A stretch of 64,000 bases of DNA from Diphasiastrum complanatum (lineage: Eukaryota > Streptophyta > Lycopodiopsida > Lycopodiales > Lycopodiaceae): assembly GCA_029204225.1 (NCBI GenBank), contig CM055104.1, positions 50,701,935 to 50,765,934 on the forward strand, given 5' to 3'. Under the pieces are notes generated by a model. That model was not told the DNA's origin and did no database searches. It worked only from the letters and a program-made list of their open reading frames with translations. Positions 58,101-64,000 of this stretch are shown here, piece after piece. Position numbers and translations under genes: made by a program. The stretch's first letter is position 1, and the number at the start of each line of letters is the position of its first letter.

Positions 58101-58628
58101 GCATGCTAATGATAATAGTGTAGGCAGATGTCGAAGGCAGTGCTTTTGTTAAAAGGGTCTTGTTCCAGTTTTACAATCTGGCAGGTTAATAATAGTGAAC
58201 TCTTCAATATATCCTGATTGTAACACTTATTAAAAGTGAACTTTGTAGTTCACTTTCTCAGATCTGTCAAATAATATCAGATTGGATATGAAAAAGATGA
58301 GGCCTTTAGAGTGTGAAACTAACTATATTGTCAAGAATGACTGATTTGACAATCTATCTATCGATTGCAGCTGGATATTGGAACTAGGCTTTTAATAAGA
58401 GATGCCTTATATCGCCTTGCAAGAAATGCTGCCGAACGTAGAGCTATTGGTGATGACAGGAGTAGCAGTTCCAGCCCATTGGACTTAGAGAATTCTATAT
58501 TATATGGAAGCAATTCCTCCCTTGGAAGTGACCATCAACCAGTTCCTTTACCCCAGAGGTATTATACTGTGGAATCACATGATTATTTCTTTATGCTAAG
58601 GAATGCTTATCTAGAACAGAAATCATAA
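55197..58628 (+). CDS. LNK-like (night light-inducible, clock-regulated) protein, partial model
   Basis: Exon segments in order are 55197-55840, about 56041-56486, about 56905-57060, 57195-58028 and 58371-58628. Most have GT-AG borders. LNK proteins are transcriptional cofactors that bind RVE/MYB clock factors. Three family features are seen: an N-terminal acidic box ('IDDTIWEDM'), a 'FAWENIGSLENMD' motif at the end of the first segment, and the C-terminal 'AAVFYQLEDTIMKLDIGTRLLIRDALYRLA' region (joined across the last intron). A 'SAREKLEEELVRQ' segment lies before it. The middle is long and Ser/Gln-rich. The start codon exon is missing from this model. The second segment can be read through but contains a hydrophobic, intron-like stretch (56068-56150) whose possible splice sites do not keep frame. 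The usual C-terminal 'HLLF'-type tail was not found. It is most like LNK1/LNK2, but I give no symbol. Confidence 0.72.
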
Positions 58629-59397
58629 GAGATTTTTAGATGCCTATGGTCCAATGCTAACCTATAAAAGTCCAATCTACCTCTAAATCAATGCTTGTGG
58701 CTATCACAAGCTATTGCTCCTTCCAAACGTTCATTTAGACTTGTCAAAGACTAGTAGGAGATAGATGCAACTCAGAAGCTGACCAGTGCCCTTATGCACC
58801 TTATGTTTCAGAGGCTTTCAATAGGACAATCTTATAGATTTATAACTTATTTATTGGCATCTTTTGGTGGTAGATTATACCTACCTCTGCAAACCTCATT
58901 GTTAATCTGTTGGAACGATTTCACATGTAGTAATTAGTCTGGATATAACTATGGTTAGTTTGCCAAAGCTAGCTAGAGATAATGAGTGCATGACCATTGG
59001 GTTAAGGGAATCTCATGGAGGCAAGGCTATGACTGGATTTTAAGACTTGGCAATTGTGGACCACTTGAGAGGGCATGCATGAGAGGTCAGTAATGCAATC
59101 TCAGGACAATATGGCATGGGCTGAGGCCATTTATGAGAATGCTTGGGCATGGGCATCCATCAATACATTCTAACTAGTTAAGGCCTGAACTATTGGATCA
59201 GCTGAAAAATCATTCAAATAGCAACTTGCCTGGGTAGTGACAAGATATTGGTCATAGTGACCGGCAAAGACTTTTTTTTTTTTTTTTCTTCATTTATTAT
59301 TTTAACATGAACTCTTCAACTACATGTCTTTATTTTTTAGCTTTATCTAAATATAACTCTCAAACTAAATCTGTGAATTTGGATATTTTCCAACCTT
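58629..59397. other. 3' flank of the LNK-like gene
   Basis: Presumed 3' UTR and intergenic DNA with a poly-T run at 59274-59287. No coding frame or RNA gene is recognised before the Copia LTR fragment. Confidence 0.5.
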
Positions 59398-59720
59398 ACA
59401 AATGGGACCTAGGTAGCTAAACGTAGAATCACAAGACTAGTTAACGCTAATCAACTAGTTAGTTAGTCTCCGTCGTTGCTATTCGTTTCAGCTGGGCATG
59501 AAGCCCGTTGAGCTGTTAGCTGGCAGCGCGAAGGATTTCTCTTTGTTTGTTTCGTTCTTTTCGTTTTGCGGTCCTGGAGGTGTGTTTACGATTCGCGATT
59601 GATTCGCGAATGGTTCGTGCTTCGAGTCAAAGACACGTTGACTGTCGCGAATTGTTCTCGTTCGACCTTCGTGTCTTGTTCGTGTTGCGACAAAGTTGCA
59701 GGAGTTCACCATTTCTCACA
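59398..59720 (-). repeat. Truncated 3' LTR of the minus-strand Copia
   Basis: It begins TGTGAGAAATGG at 59720, right after the polypurine tract, and matches the first part of the 5' LTR (63516 downward) until about 59398, where similarity stops. An ATTCGCGA repeat (near 59594-59610) is shared with the other copy. Confidence 0.85.
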
Positions 59721-61231
59721 CTCCCTCTTGAACCTTGCAGCTTTGTTCGTTAAATCCAATTGCCTCTCTTTGCTTGGTAAAGAGTGGCTTGTCGAGCGGT
59801 TTCGTGAGGAGATCTGCAATCATACTTTCTGATTTTATGAACTGGACCTGGAGCTCTCCTTTCGAGATCAAATCTCGAATGTGATGGTACTTCAAAGGAA
59901 TGTGCTTCGTCTTTGAATGGAAGGCAGGATCCTGGGACAAATAGATGGCACTCTGGGAGTCCATCATCATCGTGCTTGGCCCCTCCTGTGGTATCCCGAT
60001 TGCCTCCAACATCATCCGCAGCCACACTACCTCATTCGCCACTTTCGAGGCTGCGACATACTCAGCTTCGCAAGAGGATTGAGCTACCAGAGTTTGCTTT
60101 TTGCATATCCAGCTGATTGCAGCTCCGCACGCTATTGAACATCCTCCAGTAATAGACTTGCTGTCATCCTTGCAGCTCGCCCAACTCGCATCACTATAGT
60201 GATGCAGCTCGAATCCTTTCTCCTCGTTTCTAGCTCTGTAGGTTAATCCAATATTCTGGGTACCCTTCAGATACTGTGGGATTTGTTTGGCCATTTGCCA
60301 ATGTGCTAGACCAGGATTGGAACAAAATTGGCTCAATGCGTAAACAGAGAAGGCCAGATCCGGTCTGGTACAAATTGTCAAGTACATTAGACTCCCGATT
60401 AAGTTCTGGTAGGGTATACCTGCCATCTTCTGTTCTTCCTCTTCTGTTTTTGGGCAATCCTGTTTCGTGAGCTTGGCTCCAACTATCATTGGTGTGGCTT
60501 TTTCTTTGCAGTCCATCATGTGGTACTGCTTCAACACTTTTCTGGCATATTCTGATTGACTCAAGTGCATTCCGCCATTTGCTCGATCTCTTCTGATCTC
60601 CAGCCCTAGGCATTTTGTTGCTTCTCCAAGATCTGTGATTTCGTAGCTTTCAGAAATCTGACTCTTTGTGTCTTTGATCAGCATCAAGGAATTTCCTATC
60701 ATCAGCGAATCATCCACGAAAATGGTCAGTATCACAAAATCCTTTCCTACTCTTTTGATGTAGACGTTACAGTCTGGTTGAGTAGGGTTGAAGTCTAGAG
60801 ACATCAGAAGACCATCAAGCTTTTTGTACCAGGCCCGTGATGCCTGTTTTAGACCGTAGATGCATCTCTGCAATCGACAAACATATTGTCTGTTGTCGGG
60901 GTCTTCATAGCCTTCAGGTTGCTTCATGAAGATTTCCTCCTCTAGATCTCCGTGGAGAAAAGCTGTTTTCACGTCAATTTGGTGAATTTCCAGATTGTAC
61001 TATGTGGCGTATGCAAGGAGTAGCCTTATGCTTGTCATCTTCACCATGGGCAAATATGTGTCGAAATAGTCGACACCATATCTCTGTGTGTAGCCCTTTG
61101 CGACGAGCCTTGCCTTGTAGCGGCCAATAGTGCCATTTGATTTTAGCTTTTTCTTGTATACCCACTTGCAGTCGACTATTTTCCTGTTTTTTCGGCAGTG
61201 GCTCTAATGTTCATGCCTCGTTTTGCCTCAT
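59716..61231 (-). pseudogene. Copia reverse transcriptase-RNase H, largely open
   Basis: From 61231 the N-terminal part of reverse transcriptase is readable with a frame change ('[15 protein letters not shown]'). From 60972 a single frame of 418 codons follows. It starts just inside the conserved 'TAFLHGDLEEE' motif and contains 'IYGLKQASRAWY', polymerase motif 'IFVDDSLMIG' (FVDD), 'YLTICTRPDL', 'YSDASWASCKDD', 'SSCEAEYVA' and 'DSQSAIYLS' of RNase H. The chain ends in Gln-Glu-Gly-Val, encoded by the polypurine tract. The stop is bases 3-5 of the LTR, as in the young Copia. The frame break around 60973 keeps it from being a complete enzyme. Confidence 0.88.
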
Positions 61232-61420
61232 CAACTCGACCTCCTCTGGCATTGCCTGCTTCCAGAATTCTCCCTCTGGACTCTGGATAGCTTCTTGGTA
61301 TGTTGCTGGCTCTTCTGTGAAGCTGCAGTACTCGAACTGCGTGTCTTCGCTCCATTGAAGATTGTCAGAATAGCGGTCTGGAGGTCTTCTTTGTCTTGTT
61401 GACCTTCGAGGTTCGTTTCG

Positions 61421-62690
61421 TCACTGCTCGAACATTTCTTGTTCATGGGGTCGATCCTCTGCTTCCTGCTGCTCTGGAATCTGGGGCTCTGCATTCTGAT
61501 TTGATGTATGTCCTCGATCTCCCTCTTGAATAGGCAGCAGTGTGAAGATCTCATGGCCTCTTTTGTCTTTCAGTCCAGGGAATGTGGACTCGTCGAACTT
61601 CACATCTCTGCTCGAAACAACCTTCTTCGTGGTTGGATCGTAGAGTCTGTACACATGTGTTCCGTTCGAGTAGCCGACCATGATTGTTTGCTCGGATTTG
61701 TTATCAAGCTTGCTTCTCTTTTCCTTTGGAATGTGATCTTCTTGTTGCAGGTTATGTGAGATGTTGCTCCTGAATCGATGACTACATCGTAGTCGTGTTC
61801 AGAGTAGCTTGTCGAAGCTTCGTTGAGTATCATGAAAGCTTCGTCACCTCTTTCAGCATCCTTTGATGACTCTGCAACGTTTGCCTTTTCAGCTTTGTTT
61901 TTCCTTTTTGGGTTGAATCTGCAGTTGTATGCAGAATGCCCTTTCTTCTTGCTGGATTGAACCAGCATTTGTTGGCCGTATGGCCTGGTTTGTGGCAGTG
62001 ATCGCAGGAAGAAGATTGCTGATTCGAGGACTTCGTCTTCTCGAATCTTGGCTTGTTTTTGTTCTTCTTCCTTCCTTTCGTGAAGAGAGCCTTCTCTTGA
62101 TCACTGCTTCCCTCTCCTTCGTCTCTCATCAGTCTCTCATCAGCGACAAGACTAACTGCTTTGTCGAGTGTCATATCTGGTAGACTCAGTATGAGCATTC
62201 TCAGCGGCTGATAGGACGTCGGTAGAGATTTCATGAAATACATCAGTTGCTGTGGTGCCGGGACCTGGTGCTCCTGTCCTGATGCAGCGAGTTGAGCGAA
62301 GATCGTTCTGATCTTCTCAACGTGCTAATCTAACTGGTTGCCATCCCACCGTATGGATTGCAGCTGATTGTGAAGGTGCATGACTAAAGCTGCAGTCCTC
62401 ACTTCATACTTCTGCTTTAATCTTTCCCACGCTGCATGGCTGCTTTCGCAGTCTTCAATCTGCATGAGTAGATCTTCATTTATGGACGAAACGATGATCG
62501 CCATTGCGCGCTCATCCTTTCTGATCCATTCAGCTCTCCTCGAATCTCCCTCTGGAGGTTGCACCTCTGAGAGCTCGGTCACTGACCAGATGCCTTCGCC
62601 CTTCAAGAGTGTTTTGATTTTCAATTTCCAGATTCTGTAATTTGCACCATCAAGACTGATTGCTACTTTGGTCTGGATTGTCGTAGCCAT
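61421..62690 (-). pseudogene. Copia gag-protease joined to integrase C-terminus
   Basis: The gag starts at 62690 ('MATTIQTKVAISLDG') and is open to a stop near 62325. It resumes to about 61830 with a CCHC knuckle ('CDHCHKPGHTANKC', about 62010-61970). The protease 'VVIDSGATSHITCNK' lies near 61785-61740. Immediately after it, in another frame, the sequence reads 'HIPKEKRSKLDNKSEQ' and 'MVGYSNGTHVYRLYDP', which belongs to the C-terminal integrase region. The whole pre-integrase motif and D-D-35-E core, normally about 300 residues or more, are therefore deleted. An acidic linker follows to 61421. Confidence 0.85.
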
Positions 62691-62743
62691 ATTGTGTTGT
62701 CTGGAAGAATCACTGCTGGGATATCAGTAGTGATAACCTGTTG

Positions 62744-62755
62744 GCTCTGATACCA
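62744..62755 (-). other. Primer binding site, tRNA-iMet type
   Basis: The minus strand reads TGGTATCAGAGC directly next to the LTR end at 62756 and 54 bases upstream of the gag ATG. Confidence 0.9.
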
Positions 62756-63516
62756 TGTCGCGGAAGCTTTTTCTTTGTGTTTCGTGTTCGTCCTCTTTTC
62801 TGATTCGCGAACAATTTTCTGTCTTCGATTTTTCTTTTTGTGCGAAAGCTCTTACGGGATCCCAGACACTCGACTACGCATCACAGAACATATTTTATTC
62901 TAGCAATCAAGAGACACAGCACAAGACCAAGAGATACATGAAATAGAGCGATTATATTGTCAGTTTTGGTTTTAGAGCGAGATCGTCAGTGTCTCGCTCG
63001 TTGGTGGAATGACTCTCTGCTCTTTCGCTGTGTTCTGCTCGTTGGCAGACTTTCATGCATAGCTATGGTATTTTTGCTTTCCTACTCTATTCGCTACGTC
63101 TCTCTCTGCTTCTTACAGATCTCTGTATTAACTATGTCTTTTTTTTTTCCCTTGTTGGTTATGATCCAGAGAGGATCGTTTATACCTCCACTGTGTGGAG
63201 TTTACAAGATAGCTAAATGTAGAATCAAAAGACTAGTTAACGCTAATCAACTAGTTAGTTAGTCTCTATCGTTGCTATTCGTTTCAGCTAGGCATGAAGT
63301 CCGTTGAGCTGCCAGCTGGCAGCGCGAAGGATTTCTCTTCATTTGTTTCGATCTTTTTGTGTTGTGGTCCTGGAGGTGTGTTTACGATTCGCGATTGATT
63401 CGCGAATCGTTCGTGCCTTGAGTCAAAGACACGTTGACTATCGCGAATTGTTCTCATTCAACCTTCGTGTCTTGTTTGTGCTGCGACAAAGGTGCAGGAG
63501 TTCACCATTTCTGACA
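62756..63516 (-). repeat. 5' LTR of the minus-strand Copia
   Basis: This 761-bp LTR runs from TGTCAGAAATGG at 63516 to GCGACA at 62756. Its first third matches the truncated 3' LTR at 59398-59720. Confidence 0.88.
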
Positions 63517-63631
63517 CGAGTGAGCTAATTCAATGTCTATGGAGCTTAACCGAAGCAACTGATAAGTCACTGGATCTATACACATGGCTAACTAATTAAA
63601 AGAATAGTTAATCTGTACTTTACAATTAGGA

Positions 63632-64000
63632 TTAAGGCACTATGGGCTGTTGGAAGTTGCCTTTGGACGATATTTGATTCTGTCTAGTCGTGATGAAGGT
63701 ATTGATGAGCCGCCGGTTGTTCGAGTCGACTTTTGGAGTTAATATTGACATACGAGCAATTGGTGAAGTCGAATTGTCGATGTCGGGTGTTCGATGAATA
63801 GTCGGTGTCGGTTGGTATGTATCAGTTTTTTGGGCAAAAATCATAGATTGCATATATGGTCCTTGCCCTTCAAATCAATAAACTCTTCTTCTATGAAAGT
63901 CACATCCCTGTTAGTGAAAACTTTACAGGTGTCTATATTGTACAGTTTATACATTCCATCAGAAGCATAGTAGCCAACAAAAATAGTTTTAAATGAATGC
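63632..64000 (-). pseudogene. Copia integrase C-terminal fragment at window edge
   Basis: From 64000 downward the minus strand encodes 'IFVGYYASDGMYKLY' and 'VFTNRDVTFIEEEF', a standard Copia integrase C-terminal motif. It is interrupted by a stop near 63843. A frame of 73 codons (63853-63632) of linker-like sequence follows. The remainder of this element lies to the right of the window. It is separate from the Copia whose LTR ends at 63516. Confidence 0.7.

Larger units (their letters stand above)
59398..63516 (-). mobile_element. Minus-strand Copia element, integrase-deleted
   Basis: It is read from right to left: 5' LTR 63516-62756, primer site 62755-62744, gag start 62690, protease near 61770, integrase C-terminus, RT-RNase H to 59716, polypurine tract, and a 3' LTR of which only the first 323 bp remain (59720-59398). 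The two LTR parts agree well but with visible substitutions. The integrase catalytic core is missing and the 3' LTR is truncated, so the copy is defective. No target-site duplication can be recovered. Confidence 0.9.

Overview
The window is nuclear DNA of a flowering plant. Two split genes with GT-AG introns encode plant-type proteins: a class-V aminotransferase/cysteine-desulfurase-like protein and an LNK-like clock cofactor. Nearly everything else is plant LTR retrotransposons (Ty1/Copia and Ty3/Gypsy) with tRNA-iMet primer sites. I see nothing prokaryotic or organellar. The species cannot be named from this sequence; the density of nested elements suggests a repeat-rich genome.

Layout. 0.2-2.5 kb: 5' end of a decayed Gypsy element (minus) with a tRNA-Asp-type primer site. 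2.9-5.3 kb: a decayed hAT-type (DUF659) transposase and a truncated Copia. 5.5-8.5 kb: non-coding DNA that becomes GC-rich just upstream of the first gene. 8.6-11.3 kb: the PLP enzyme gene, six coding exons, intact. 12.26-18.13 kb: a complete, very young Copia with matching target-site duplications, near-identical LTRs and an intact 1316-residue polyprotein. 18.5-34.6 kb: stacked broken elements. These include two LTRs of one family in opposite orientations (19.4-20.6 kb and 27.8-28.8 kb), two Gypsy pol fragments, two Copia gag-pol fragments, an unrecognised ORF, a coiled-coil ORF and a long GA tract. 35-37 kb: a broken minus-strand Copia with its LTR at about 33.9-34.6 kb. 38.38-43.54 kb: a Gypsy-like element with LTRs, primer site, gag-protease, polypurine tract and target duplications but no reverse transcriptase or integrase. 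It sits inside a Copia LTR whose own gag-protease follows at 44.3-45.4 kb. 45.4-50.6 kb: no recognised gene. 50.6-51.6 kb: a LINE-like remnant. 55.2-58.6 kb: the LNK-like gene. 59.4-63.5 kb: a minus-strand Copia whose integrase core has been deleted. 63.6 kb to the end: another Copia integrase fragment.

The two host genes are about 44 kb apart and I infer no functional link between them. The retroelements record successive insertion, deletion and base decay. Several lost active-site or zinc-binding residues look like G-to-A or C-to-T changes, as expected for methylated, silenced DNA. The best candidates for something undescribed are the gag-only Gypsy-like element, the unrecognised ORF behind a duplicated primer site (18.8-19.4 kb), and the coiled-coil ORF (20.6-22.0 kb).
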